Source: VGEM01 sp033764265
GTDB taxonomy: Bacteria; Pseudomonadota; Alphaproteobacteria; Rhodospirillales; Rhodospirillaceae
Assembly (NCBI GenBank): GCA_033764265.1
Contig: JANRJB010000177.1
Location: 1-13,276 of the forward strand
Length of the DNA stretch: 13,276 nt
Direction of reading: 5' to 3'
Position numbers and translations under genes: made by a program. Numbering within the stretch: position 1 is the stretch's first letter; each line of letters opens with the position of its first letter. Below the pieces are notes generated by a model. The model did no database searches and had not been told where the DNA came from. It saw nothing but the letters and a program-made list of their open reading frames with translations. Below, one piece after another: positions 1 to 8,279 of this stretch.

Positions 1-1216
1 AGATCAGCGGGCCGAACGGCGGCAGGCCCGGCGCGGCAATGGCGCCGCGCACGGTGCCGGCGCTGAAATCCATGGTGCCTTCGGTCAGTTTGCGAAACGG
101 GATCAACCCGCGCAGCGGCATGTATTCGCCGAACGGCACCAGATGAATCTTGTCGTAAATGGCGCGCACGTCTGCGGCGTCGTCGATCACGACCAGCGAA
201 TTATAGATCGCGTCGAGACCAAGTGCGTTGCGGTCGGCGCGCGGAATGCCGGCGATCAGCGCGCCGCCGGGCGGCACGATGGCCGCCGCGGCGCGACGCC
301 TTGGCTGATCGCGGTCAAGCGCGAAGGCCACCGCCGCTTCGCCCCAGATCACATGGGTGATGCCGGCCTCGGGTGCGGCGCGGCTCAGGGCGATGTAGTC
401 GGTCAGGTGCTGTTCGCGCAGGCCCGGGCGCCACTTGTCGGCCTGCGGAATGTTCGGCTGCACCAGGCGCAGCTTGACGCCCGCGACCGTGGCCTCGGCC
501 GCGCCGGAGACGCGCGCCGCGCCGGCGGCGGTCATCGCCGCCAGGGCGAACAGCGGCACGGCGGCGATCCAGCGTGCCCGCGCCAGCCGCGGCGCCGGCC
601 CCAGCACCGCCGCCAGCGACGCCGCCAGCACGGTCAGGAAACTCAAGCCCAGCGTGCCGATCAGCGCGGTGACCTGAATCGCCGCCGGCCACGCGCTCCA
701 CACCGATGCCATCGGATTCCACGGAAATCCGCTCAAAAGCCAGCCGCGCACCCACTCCAGCGCCGCCCAGGCGATGGCGAAGGCGGCGGCACGAAAAGCG
801 AAGGCGACCGCGCGGTCGTCGGGCATCGCGTCGATCTCGGGATCGAACCAGCGCACCGCCAGCGCCGCGCCCGCGCCGAAGAGGCCGAAAGCCGCGCTCA
901 AGGCGCCCACCGCCGGCACGGCGAAGGCGCCGAACATCTCGGCGTCGACGTAAAACGCGTTCGCGATCCAGAAGAACCCCGTGGCGAAATGGCCGAAGCC
1001 GAACGCCCATCCGACCAGCGCCACGTCGCGCCGGCGCGTGCAGCCGTCCAGCAGCCATAGCAGCATGGGGAACGCGACCCACAGCGCCGGTACCAGATGC
1101 AAGGGCGGCATCGCCAGCGTCGCCGTCGCCCCGGCTGTGAATGCCAGCGCCACGCGTGGCCAGCCGCGCAGGCGTGCGACCGGGTCCGACGACAGGGCGG
1201 CGAGGCGGTCGCGCAT
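1..1216 (-). CDS. lnt: Apolipoprotein N-acyltransferase Lnt, 3' end cut by window edge
   Basis: Inner-membrane enzyme that transfers an acyl chain from a phospholipid to the N-terminal cysteine of apolipoproteins, the last step of lipoprotein maturation. 405 codons are visible. Residues about 24-234 are a run of hydrophobic segments, followed by a nitrilase-type periplasmic domain from about 245. The expected catalytic Glu is E293 in WGEAA and the catalytic Lys is K356 in YDKIHLVPFGEYMPL. The window ends after GPLI plus one T, exactly where the family has the nucleophilic Cys (GPLICYE), so Cys406 is predicted but not seen. The motif around the Glu is usually WPE(T/S)A; here Pro is replaced by Gly. 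Start ATG 1216 lies 9 bases after the corC stop, with only a weak ribosome site, so it is probably translated from the corC-containing mRNA. The family assignment is secure. Confidence 0.93.
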   Translation of the reverse strand, partial: MRDRLAALSSDPVARLRGWPRVALAFTAGATATLAMPPLHLVPALWVAFPMLLWLLDGCTRRRDVALVGWAFGFGHFATGFFWIANAFYVDAEMFGAFAVPAVGALSAAFGLFGAGAALAVRWFDPEIDAMPDDRAVAFAFRAAAFAIAWAALEWVRGWLLSGFPWNPMASVWSAWPAAIQVTALIGTLGLSFLTVLAASLAAVLGPAPRLARARWIAAVPLFALAAMTAAGAARVSGAAEATVAGVKLRLVQPNIPQADKWRPGLREQHLTDYIALSRAAPEAGITHVIWGEAAVAFALDRDQPRRRAAAAIVPPGGALIAGIPRADRNALGLDAIYNSLVVIDDAADVRAIYDKIHLVPFGEYMPLRGLIPFRKLTEGTMDFSAGTVRGAIAAPGLPPFGPLI

Positions 1217-1225
1217 CGGCCCGTG

Positions 1226-2179
1226 TTATTTGCCCGTGCCGGCGCCGGCCGCGGGCGGCGGCTTCGGCACGTTGGTGATGCGCAGGCGGCGTACCCGGCG
1301 CGGGTCGCCGTCAACCACCTCGAACTCCAGTCCGCTCGGGTGCTTGATCAGTTCGCCGCGGCTCGGCACGCGGCCGGCCAGACGCGCCACCAAGCCGGCC
1401 AGCGTGTCGGCCTCGGCACGCTCCTCGTCGCTGAACAGCGCGCCGTAGCGGGCCTCGAAGTCCGCCAGCGCCAGCCGCGCGTCGGCCACCGCGCCGCCGT
1501 CGGCGGTCTCGGCGATTTCCGGCGGTTGTTCGGCGTCGTGTTCGTCCTCGATGTTGCCGACGATCTGCTCGACCACGTCCTCGATGGTCACCAGCCCGTC
1601 GATGCCGCCGTACTCGTCGACCACCAGGGCCATGTGCGTGCGCTTCAGGCGCATCTGCAAAAGCAGGTCCAGCACCCGCACCGACGGCGACACGAACAGC
1701 ACCTTGCGGACCAGGTCGGCCAGCTTGATGGTCGCGGCGGTGTCCTCGATTCCTTCGTAAGCCAGCGACTGATCGGGCTCGGACAGGGCCAGCGCCACGT
1801 CCTTGATGTGGATCATGCCGATCACGTCGTCCAGCGTGCCGCGGTACACCGGTTAGCGCGAATGGCCCTCGCGGGTGGCGAAGCGGAACACGTCCAGCAC
1901 CGAAGTATCCGCGTCGATGGCGTCGATGTCGGCGCGCGGCACCATGATGTCGGCCGCGGTGGTGTCGCGCAGCTTCAGCACGTTCGACAGCAACAGCCGC
2001 TCGTTCGGGTCGATCGTCGCGGCCGCTTCGCCGGGGTTCTCCTCGGCGCGCTCTTCGATCAGTTCCTCGATCACCTCGCGCACGCCGTCGGGCTCCGGCG
2101 CGTCGGGAAACAGCCGCTCCTTCAGCCGGCCCAACAGCGCCCCCAGGCCGTTGTATTGCTTGCCTTGGGCATCGCTCAT
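1226..2179 (-). pseudogene. corC: CorC/HlyC-family CBS-domain protein, interrupted by an in-frame TAA
   Basis: Soluble-type CorC (YbeX) protein: an N-terminal helix-rich part, two CBS domains and a C-terminal CorC_HlyC domain. The family is linked to Mg/Co efflux and, through its neighbours, to ribosome quality. Start ATG 2179 overlaps the ybeY stop as ATGA. The frame runs 108 codons to FATREGHSR, then TAA (1855-1853), then continues in the same frame with PVYRGTLDDVIGMIHIKD to the TAA at 1226. Family members read HSRxPVYRG with Tyr, Phe or Ile at x, so TAC/TAT to TAA is the simplest explanation. Both halves are otherwise well conserved: MVPRADIDAID about 79-89, then a typical second CBS domain containing HMALVVDEYGG. 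Full length would be 317 residues, normal for the family. Translation could restart at GTG 1849 or at the Met of GMIHIKD. It is a fresh nonsense mutation, a sequence error, or a gene needing readthrough; I cannot tell which. Confidence 0.85.
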
Positions 2180-2667
2180 CGCCGTCGCTCCTTGCGCGCG
2201 GGGGCCGGTGCGGTTTCGGCATAGGGGTCGGCCACGCCCAGCTGGGCCAGCGCCCGGCGCTCGAGGCGCTCCATGCGCGCGGCCGGCCGCGGCCGGCCGT
2301 GATCGTATCCGCACAGGTGCAGCACGCCGTGCACCACCATGTGGGCGAGGTGGGCGCGCGTCGTCTTGCCCTGGCCGCGCGCCTCGCGCCGCACAGTTTC
2401 CAAGGCGATCGCCACGTCGCCGCCCTGTTCGTCGGGGAACGACAGCACGTTGGTGGCCTTGTCGATGCCGCGGAAATCGCGGTTCAGCGTCTTCAGCCGC
2501 CGATCGGCCGCCAGCGCGATCCGCACCGCGCCGGCCCGCGCCTTCGCCGGCGCGGCGGCCAATGCCGCGTCGGCCGCCGCGCGGCTCCATGCGGCCACGC
2601 CGCGCACCGCGCGTCGCCAGCGCGCGTCGGCGATGATGATCTCGATCTCGGGGGTGGTTCGCGCCAT
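2176..2667 (-). CDS. ybeY: Endoribonuclease YbeY (16S rRNA maturation)
   Basis: Single-metal endoribonuclease of the UPF0054 family, needed for 16S rRNA 3'-end processing and 70S ribosome quality control. The 163-residue protein carries the signature HGVLHLCGYDH with the three metal-ligand histidines H113, H117 and H123, and the conserved upstream segment DKATNVLSFPDE (about 69-80). Length is normal for the family. ATG 2667 follows the phoH stop by 13 bases without a clear Shine-Dalgarno. Its TGA overlaps the corC ATG (ATGA). The phoH-ybeY-corC-lnt order is a classic conserved neighbourhood. The C-terminal tail is short and rich in Ala, Pro and Arg, and has no recognisable motif. Confidence 0.96.
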   Translation of the reverse strand: MARTTPEIEIIIADARWRRAVRGVAAWSRAAADAALAAAPAKARAGAVRIALAADRRLKTLNRDFRGIDKATNVLSFPDEQGGDVAIALETVRREARGQGKTTRAHLAHMVVHGVLHLCGYDHGRPRPAARMERLERRALAQLGVADPYAETAPAPARKERRR

Positions 2668-2680
2668 CGCCGTGCGGGGG

Positions 2681-3702
2681 TCAGTCGGGCGTCGCCGCCG
2701 CGCGGGCGGCGTCGCGGGTGTCGTAGGCGGTGACGATGCGCGTCACCAGGTCGTGGCGCACCACGTCGCGCGGACCGAAGGTGATGCGCGCCACGCCGCG
2801 CACGCCCTCCAGCACCGCCAGCGCGTCGGCCAGGCCCGACGGCGCGCCCTTGGGCAGGTCGATCTGGCTCAGGTCGCCGGTCACCACCATGCGCGAATTC
2901 TCGCCCAGGCGGGTCAGGAACATCTTCATCTGCACCGGCGAGGTATTCTGCGCCTCGTCCAGGATGACGAACGCGTTGGCCAGCGTGCGCCCGCGCATGA
3001 ACGCCAGCGGCGCCACCTCGATATCGCCGGCCTCCAGCTGACGGGCGACCTGATCGCCGGGCATCATGTCGTACAGCGCGTCGTACAGGGGCCGCAGGTA
3101 GGGGTCGACCTTCTCGCGCATGTCGCCGGGCAGGAATCCCAGTCGCTCGCCGGCCTCGACCGCAGGCCGCGACAGGACGATGCGGTCGACCGTGCCGGCC
3201 AGCTTCATCGCCACCGCCTGGGCCACGGCCAGATAAGTCTTGCCGGTTCCGGCCGGGCCCAGCGCGAACACCAGGTCATGATTCTGCAGCGCCTCCAGGT
3301 AGGCCGCTTGCATCGGCGAGCGGGCGGCGATGTGGCGCTTGCGGGTGCGAATGGTGGCGGCCGTGGGCTCGCCGGCGGGTCCGGCCGCGCCCGCGCTCAT
3401 GCGCACCGCGGCGTCCACGTCGCCGGGGTCGATGTCGTTGCCGGCCTCGGCGCGGGCGTACAGCCGGCGCAGGATGGATTCGGCCAGAGCGGCCGACGCA
3501 TCCGGTCCGTCGATGGCGATGGCGTTGCCGTGCAGGTGCAAGGTCACGCCCAGCCGGCGCTCCAGAAGGTTCAGGTTGTCGTTGTGCGGGCCGACCAGGG
3601 TTTGCACCAGGGCGTTGTCGGAAAACGCGCAGGTGCGATGGGTGTCGAGCGGACTCACCGGCGCCTGCCTCCGCATCGCGATGGCGTGCTCATCGATCGG
3701 GC

Positions 3703-3706
<4 letters not shown>
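2681..3706 (-). CDS. phoH: PhoH-family ATPase (PhoH-like protein)
   Basis: P-loop ATPase of the PhoH/YbeZ family, proposed to work with YbeY in RNA metabolism; its biochemical role is not settled. Counting from GTG 3706 (341 residues), Walker A GPAGTGKT is at 150-157, Walker B AFVILDEAQN at about 245-254, and the conserved TGDLSQIDLP at about 276-285. Three starts are possible: GTG 3706, overlapping the miaB stop as GTGA; ATG 3676; and GTG 3658, which has GGAGG at 3672-3668 nine bases upstream. I chose 3706 because two other certain junctions here also use GTGA, but the first 16 residues are not conserved and a shorter product is quite possible. ybeY follows after 13 bases. Confidence 0.95.
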
Positions 3707-5079
<1,373 letters not shown>

Positions 5080-5098
5080 GGTGTTTCAATGGCTTAGC

Positions 5099-5153
5099 AA
5101 AAAGCCCCGCGCCCGGCTCGGGTCAGCCTAAAGATTCGATCCGACGGGCGCGG
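5099..5153 (-). terminator. Intrinsic terminator after olsBA, just upstream of miaB
   Basis: On the minus strand CCGCGCCCG (5153-5145) pairs perfectly with CGGGCGCGG (5115-5107). After a two-base bulge, TCGG (5144-5141) pairs with CCGA (5121-5118). The stem is followed by GGC and TTTTT (5103-5099). It lies about 50 bases after the olsA stop, so it is the natural end of the olsBA transcript. It also lies only 20 bases before the miaB start codon, so it could instead act as an attenuator in the miaB leader. No plus-strand gene ends here. Confidence 0.8.
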
Positions 5154-5204
5154 ACCCCCTCAGTCATAGCGGCAGCGGCGGCGAAAATCAAAGCGGGTCG
5201 GACG

Positions 5205-6080
5205 TTACAAATCGCCGACGCGGCCGGCCAACATGCGGGCAAAGCCGTCGGCGCAGACCCGGTGGCAGTGGGCGGCCAGGCGCTTGCGGCCGCCGAATCC
5301 GGCCACCGTGACGGGCTCGTGAAACATCACCTCGATCGTGGTGGTGCCCAGCTTGAGGAGCTTCCACAGGTGCGGCGGCAGGGTCATGTCGCCGTACCAG
5401 GCATAGAACGGCCGCCAGCCGACGCCGATCGGCAGCCCATTCATGCGGGTGTAGGCGATCGACACCGGCTGCACGGTGACCGGGACATGGTTGTCGTCGC
5501 GTTCGACCACGTTGAACAACGCGCTCTTGAACGGCAGCAGGTGGTTGCCGTCGCCGGAGGTGGATTCCGGAAACATGATCAGCGCCCGGTCGCGCCTGAG
5601 CCGCTCGTCGATCTGGTCGCGCGCCGCGCCGGCCGACTGGCGCGCGCGGTCGATGAAGATGGTGCTGCCCAACTTCGACAGAAACCCGAAGATCGGCCAG
5701 CCGGCCAGGTCGCCGCGGGCGACGAACTCGGCCCTGACCAGCGCGCCCAGCGCCACCACGTCGAGGTAGGAGATGTGGTTGGCCACGTACAGCAGCGGCC
5801 GCGCCGTCGCCGGCCGGCCGCGCGCGACGATGGTTAGCCCAAGCACGCGGGAGATGCAGCGGAAGTAGGCCACGCGCACGCCCGCGGTCTCGAGCCGCAG
5901 CAAGAGCATCGGCCCCAGGATCAGGGTGATGATCACCGCCGACAGCGCGAACAGCGCCAGCCGTCCGGCGGCCAGGCAACTACTGATGAATGTGGTCGGC
6001 AGCGTCGCGGTATCGCCCAGCGGATCGGTCGGCAGGCCCAGATCGATCCGCTCGGACTCGGCGGCGCCAGCGCCCGTCAC
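5205..6080 (-). CDS. olsA: Lyso-ornithine lipid O-acyltransferase OlsA (PlsC family)
   Basis: Membrane acyltransferase of the PlsC/LPLAT family. Beside olsB, its expected job is to esterify the hydroxyl of lyso-ornithine lipid with a second acyl chain from acyl-ACP. The 291 residues have a hydrophobic membrane segment at about 38-62, the catalytic NHISYLD motif with H102 and D107, and the FPEST acceptor-binding motif at 170-174. Start GTG 6080 overlaps the olsB TGA as GTGA. The frame stays open far upstream inside olsB, but that part is not protein-like. The distinction from 1-acylglycerol-3-phosphate acyltransferase rests on the olsB neighbour; OlsA proteins can also have both activities. 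Transcription probably ends at the hairpin at 5153-5099. Confidence 0.86.
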   Translation of the reverse strand: MTGAGAAESERIDLGLPTDPLGDTATLPTTFISSCLAAGRLALFALSAVIITLILGPMLLLRLETAGVRVAYFRCISRVLGLTIVARGRPATARPLLYVANHISYLDVVALGALVRAEFVARGDLAGWPIFGFLSKLGSTIFIDRARQSAGAARDQIDERLRRDRALIMFPESTSGDGNHLLPFKSALFNVVERDDNHVPVTVQPVSIAYTRMNGLPIGVGWRPFYAWYGDMTLPPHLWKLLKLGTTTIEVMFHEPVTVAGFGGRKRLAAHCHRVCADGFARMLAGRVGDL

Positions 6081-6964
6081 GGCGCGCGCGGCGATGGCGC
6101 GTTTCCGCGCTGCGCGGTGTCGTCCGCGGGGCGTGCGGCCAGGTCGTAGTGGCGCGTATAGCGTCCGGTGATCAGGTCGGTCTTGACCACGATGCACACG
6201 TCGGTGGTGTTGAACTGTTCGTCGACCACCGCGCCGTCGCCGATGAACGCGCCCAACCGCAGGTAGCCCTTGATCAGCGGCGGCAGCGCCGCCAGCGCGC
6301 GCTTGGCGTCCAGGTGCTCGGGCGCGATCAGGCCGACCGCGGCACGCCGCTCGGGCAACGCCGTCGGCCGCAGATGCGCCGGCGCCAGGTGCTTGTGGTG
6401 AAGATACGATAGCGCCGCGGCATGGGCGCCGGCGTCGGTGCCGGGCAGGCTGCCGCAGCCGAACATCACGTCGATGCGATGCGCCATCACGTATTCGGCG
6501 ATGCCGCGCCACAAGAGCTGCATCGTATTGCGGTCGCGGAAGTCGGCGTCGACGCAGCTGCGCCCCAGTTCCATGATCGCGCCCGGATGGCGCAACAACG
6601 GTGCGATATCGTACTCGGCCGCGCTGTAAAAGCCGCCGGCGATGCGGGCGTGCTCGCGGCGCATGAAGCGGTAGGTGCCGACCACGCGGTCTGTGCCGCC
6701 GTCGCGGTCGACCACGATCAGGTGTTCGCAAACCTCGTCGAAGGGGTCGAAGTCGCGGGCGGCGGCGGCTATTTCGGGCAGCGGCGTGGCGCCCATTTCC
6801 TGATAAAACACCCGGTAGCGTAGGGCCTGGGCGGCGGCGATTTCGTCCGAGGCCTGGGCCAGCTTCACCACCTGATTGCCGGCCACCACCGGCCGGAACG
6901 TCGCGGTGTGGCAGGTGCTGGCCCGGTCGGCGGTGGCCGCCGTCATCGGTTGAAGCGCAGTCAT
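6077..6964 (-). CDS. olsB: L-ornithine N-alpha-acyltransferase OlsB (ornithine lipid synthesis)
   Basis: GNAT-fold enzyme that joins a 3-hydroxyacyl group from acyl-ACP to the alpha-amino group of ornithine, giving lyso-ornithine lipid, a phosphorus-free membrane lipid precursor. Family signatures in the 295-residue protein are RYRVFYQEMGA (49-59), an acidic segment DFDPFDEVCEHLIVV (about 71-85), ELGRSCV (132-138), CGSLPGT (170-176), and a C-terminal PPLIKGYLRLGAFIGDGA (about 228-245) followed by VDEQFNTTDVCIV. ATG 6964 has GAAGGG at 6974-6969 with four bases of spacing; ATG 6946 is an alternative. The olsA gene overlaps its stop by GTGA. A GC-rich hairpin sits in its leader. The Pro/Ala-rich N- and C-terminal ends look disordered. 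Confidence 0.9.
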   Translation of the reverse strand: MTALQPMTAATADRASTCHTATFRPVVAGNQVVKLAQASDEIAAAQALRYRVFYQEMGATPLPEIAAAARDFDPFDEVCEHLIVVDRDGGTDRVVGTYRFMRREHARIAGGFYSAAEYDIAPLLRHPGAIMELGRSCVDADFRDRNTMQLLWRGIAEYVMAHRIDVMFGCGSLPGTDAGAHAAALSYLHHKHLAPAHLRPTALPERRAAVGLIAPEHLDAKRALAALPPLIKGYLRLGAFIGDGAVVDEQFNTTDVCIVVKTDLITGRYTRHYDLAARPADDTAQRGNAPSPRAP

Positions 6965-6991
6965 GAAACCCTTCGCCACAGGTGGGTTTAG

Positions 6992-7016
6992 CGGCGGGGA
7001 TTTACCAGCCCCGCCG
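6992..7016 (-). promoter_or_regulatory. GC hairpin in the fur-olsB intergenic region
   Basis: CGGCGGGG at 6992-6999 and CCCCGCCG at 7009-7016 form a perfect 8-bp stem with a 9-base AT-rich loop. No U-run follows on either strand, so it is not a standard intrinsic terminator. The 3' arm can also pair with GGGGC at 7016-7020, giving a competing 5-bp hairpin. The loop contains GTAAAT, which sits 17 bases after CTTTTC (7028-7023) and could be a poor promoter for olsB. It could be a fur terminator, an olsB leader element, or chance in GC-rich DNA. Confidence 0.35.
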
Positions 7017-7085
7017 GGGCGCGAAAAGCCCGAATCGACCACAGCCGGTCGCAGGACATTACCCAGCCGGCCACAACATGTCGTG

Positions 7086-7583
7086 TTATCGTTCTGTTTC
7101 TCTTTTCGAATCCAACGGGATGGCGAACAATTCCAGCCGGTGGCCAACCAGCTTGTAGCCGTGCCGACGGGCGATCTCGGACTGCAGTTTCTCGATTTCG
7201 TCGTTGGTGAACTCGATCACCCGGCCGCTGGTCATGTCGATCAGGTGGTCGTGGTGGGTGGCGGGCGCCTCCTCGTAGCGGGCCCGGCCGTCGCCGAAGT
7301 CGTGGCGCTTGACGATGCCGGCTTCCTCGAACAGGCGCATCGTACGATAGACGGTGGCGATGCTGATGCGCGGGTCGCTGCCGATCGCGCGCCGGTGTAC
7401 TTCCTCCACATCGGGGTGATCGCTGGCCGAGGTCAGCACGCGCGCGATCACGCGGCGCTGATCGGTCATTTTCATGCCCTTCTCGACGCAGCGACGTTCG
7501 ACCCGGGAAGGATCGGGGCGCGCCACGCCGGGCGGCGCCGCGGTGGGGCGTGACGCATCGTGCGCTGACGGATGGTCCGGCAT
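7086..7583 (-). CDS. fur: Fur/Mur-family metal-responsive transcriptional regulator
   Basis: Metal-sensing repressor of the alphaproteobacterial Fur/Mur branch, which may answer to Fe or Mn rather than acting as the main iron regulator. The conserved body starts at EKGMKMTDQRRVIARVL, with the recognition-helix region ISIATVYRTMRLFEEAGIVKR, the HHDH metal site and VIEFTNDEIEKLQSEIARR, ending in GHRLELFAIP. The CxxC structural zinc pairs of classical Fur are absent; HHDHLIDMTSGRVIEF is typical of the alpha branch. I chose ATG 7583 (165 residues). ATG 7634 would give 182, and GTG 7526 would give about 146, nearest the usual length of about 140. None has a good Shine-Dalgarno, so about 20-40 non-conserved residues at the front are uncertain. 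mucR lies upstream with a hairpin between. Confidence 0.92.
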   Translation of the reverse strand: MPDHPSAHDASRPTAAPPGVARPDPSRVERRCVEKGMKMTDQRRVIARVLTSASDHPDVEEVHRRAIGSDPRISIATVYRTMRLFEEAGIVKRHDFGDGRARYEEAPATHHDHLIDMTSGRVIEFTNDEIEKLQSEIARRHGYKLVGHRLELFAIPLDSKRETER

Positions 7584-7654
7584 GACGTGCGCGCCGTCTG
7601 CTTCCGATGTTGAGGCCGTGCGCCGGCGCCGCATGGTCGCCGGTCGACGCTCTC

Positions 7655-7684
7655 AATATAGGGTCTGCGGCGCGCGAAGAAAAG
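7655..7684 (-). promoter_or_regulatory. Possible fur promoter
   Basis: TATATT at 7660-7655 resembles a -10 element and stands out in GC-rich surroundings. A weak -35-like CTTTTC lies 18 bases upstream (7684-7679), in the loop of the mucR-fur hairpin. A start point near 7648 would leave about 14 bases before ATG 7634 or about 65 before ATG 7583. The -35 match is poor, so this rests mainly on the -10. Confidence 0.35.
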
Positions 7685-7694
7685 CGCGCGCCGC
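7667..7694 (-). terminator. Perfect 10-bp hairpin between mucR and fur
   Basis: GCGGCGCGCG (7667-7676) and CGCGCGCCGC (7685-7694) form a perfect stem with an 8-base loop. It begins 9 bases after the mucR stop, where a terminator is expected. There is no U-run after the stem on the minus strand (the next bases are AGACCCTATATT), so it may be an inefficient terminator, an mRNA 3'-end stabiliser, or a bidirectional structure. Confidence 0.5.
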
Positions 7695-7702
7695 CGGCCG
7701 TA

Positions 7703-8113
7703 TCAGCGGCGCTTGCGCCGTCCGCGCGTGCCCAGGCCGATCTTTTTCGCCAACGTCGAGCGGTGTTTGGCGTAATTCGGCGCCACCATCGGGTAGTCGT
7801 GCGGCAGGCCCCAGCGTTCGCGGTACTGTTCCGGAGTCAGGTTGTAGGCCGACATCAGGTGCCGCTTCAGCATCTTCAGCTTCTTGCCGTCTTCCAGGCA
7901 GACGATGTAATCGGCCGTGACCGATTTCTTGACCGATACGGCGGGATCCGGCCGCTCGGTCGCGGTTCCGGTGGCGACCGCGTTCAGCGCGCGATGCACG
8001 TCGGCAATCAGCTTCGGCAGATCGGCCATCGGCACCGAATTGTTGGCCACGTGTGCGGCAACGATCTCGCTGGTCAGCGACAACAGTTCGGGCGCCTTGA
8101 CGTCGGAAGCCAT
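7703..8113 (-). CDS. mucR: MucR/Ros-family transcriptional regulator
   Basis: Small H-NS-like global regulator of alphaproteobacteria that binds AT-rich DNA and often represses its own gene. The 136 residues have an N-terminal oligomerisation part containing LTSEIVAAHVANN (about 13-25). A Ros-type zinc-finger region follows (YIVCLEDGKKLKMLKRHL, about 69-86), then the family signature WGLPHDYPMVAPNYA (101-115) and a basic tail ending in RGRRKRR. Cys72, Asp75 and His85 occupy ligand positions, but the second histidine expected four or five residues after His85 is Ala89/Tyr90. ATG 8113 is preferred: ATG 8161 would lie upstream of the likely promoter -10, and the conserved MASDVKAPELL begins here. 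AGGGA lies about 10 bases before the start. Confidence 0.94.
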   Translation of the reverse strand: MASDVKAPELLSLTSEIVAAHVANNSVPMADLPKLIADVHRALNAVATGTATERPDPAVSVKKSVTADYIVCLEDGKKLKMLKRHLMSAYNLTPEQYRERWGLPHDYPMVAPNYAKHRSTLAKKIGLGTRGRRKRR

Positions 8114-8148
8114 GATGGAAAGTTCCCTGAATGTGAAACGAGAATGCC

Positions 8149-8177
8149 GGTATAGGGTCAATTGTAATAATGATCAA
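8149..8177 (-). promoter_or_regulatory. Likely mucR promoter in an AT-rich island
   Basis: TTGATC (8177-8172) and TATACC (8154-8149) are separated by exactly 17 bases, a good fit to a sigma-70 type promoter. The predicted start point near 8142 gives a leader of about 29 bases before mucR ATG 8113. The spacer and the -35 form an AT-rich patch, ATTG...CAAT with a central TGATCA palindrome (8161-8178), unlike the surrounding DNA. MucR proteins prefer such DNA, so autoregulation is plausible but inferred. The 8178-8279 remainder, down to the rimI stop, holds no gene I can support. Confidence 0.6.
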
Positions 8178-8279
8178 TGCAGTCCAGGTAATTCACGTCG
8201 CAAAAATAGGATTTATGCGCCCGATGTTCATTGCCACCATCGCGGATGACGTGCATCAACCGCAAATTGCCACGCCTAA

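Noticed and set aside
315..1082. 255-codon minus-strand frame over lnt
   Set aside because: It is another frame of the real lnt, which is open from 1216 to the window edge with the full set of Lnt motifs.
1853..1855. Selenocysteine or pyrrolysine recoding at the corC stop
   Set aside because: The codon is TAA, which neither system reads, and the family has an ordinary residue there.
1097..2224. 375-codon plus-strand open frame opposite corC
   Set aside because: Its His/Gln/Arg-rich translation matches no family and mirrors corC codon bias on the other strand.
5205..6731. 508-codon reading that would fuse a long Arg-rich part to OlsA
   Set aside because: The upstream 217 codons lie within olsB in another frame and are not protein-like. 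GTG 6080, overlapping the olsB stop, is the better start.
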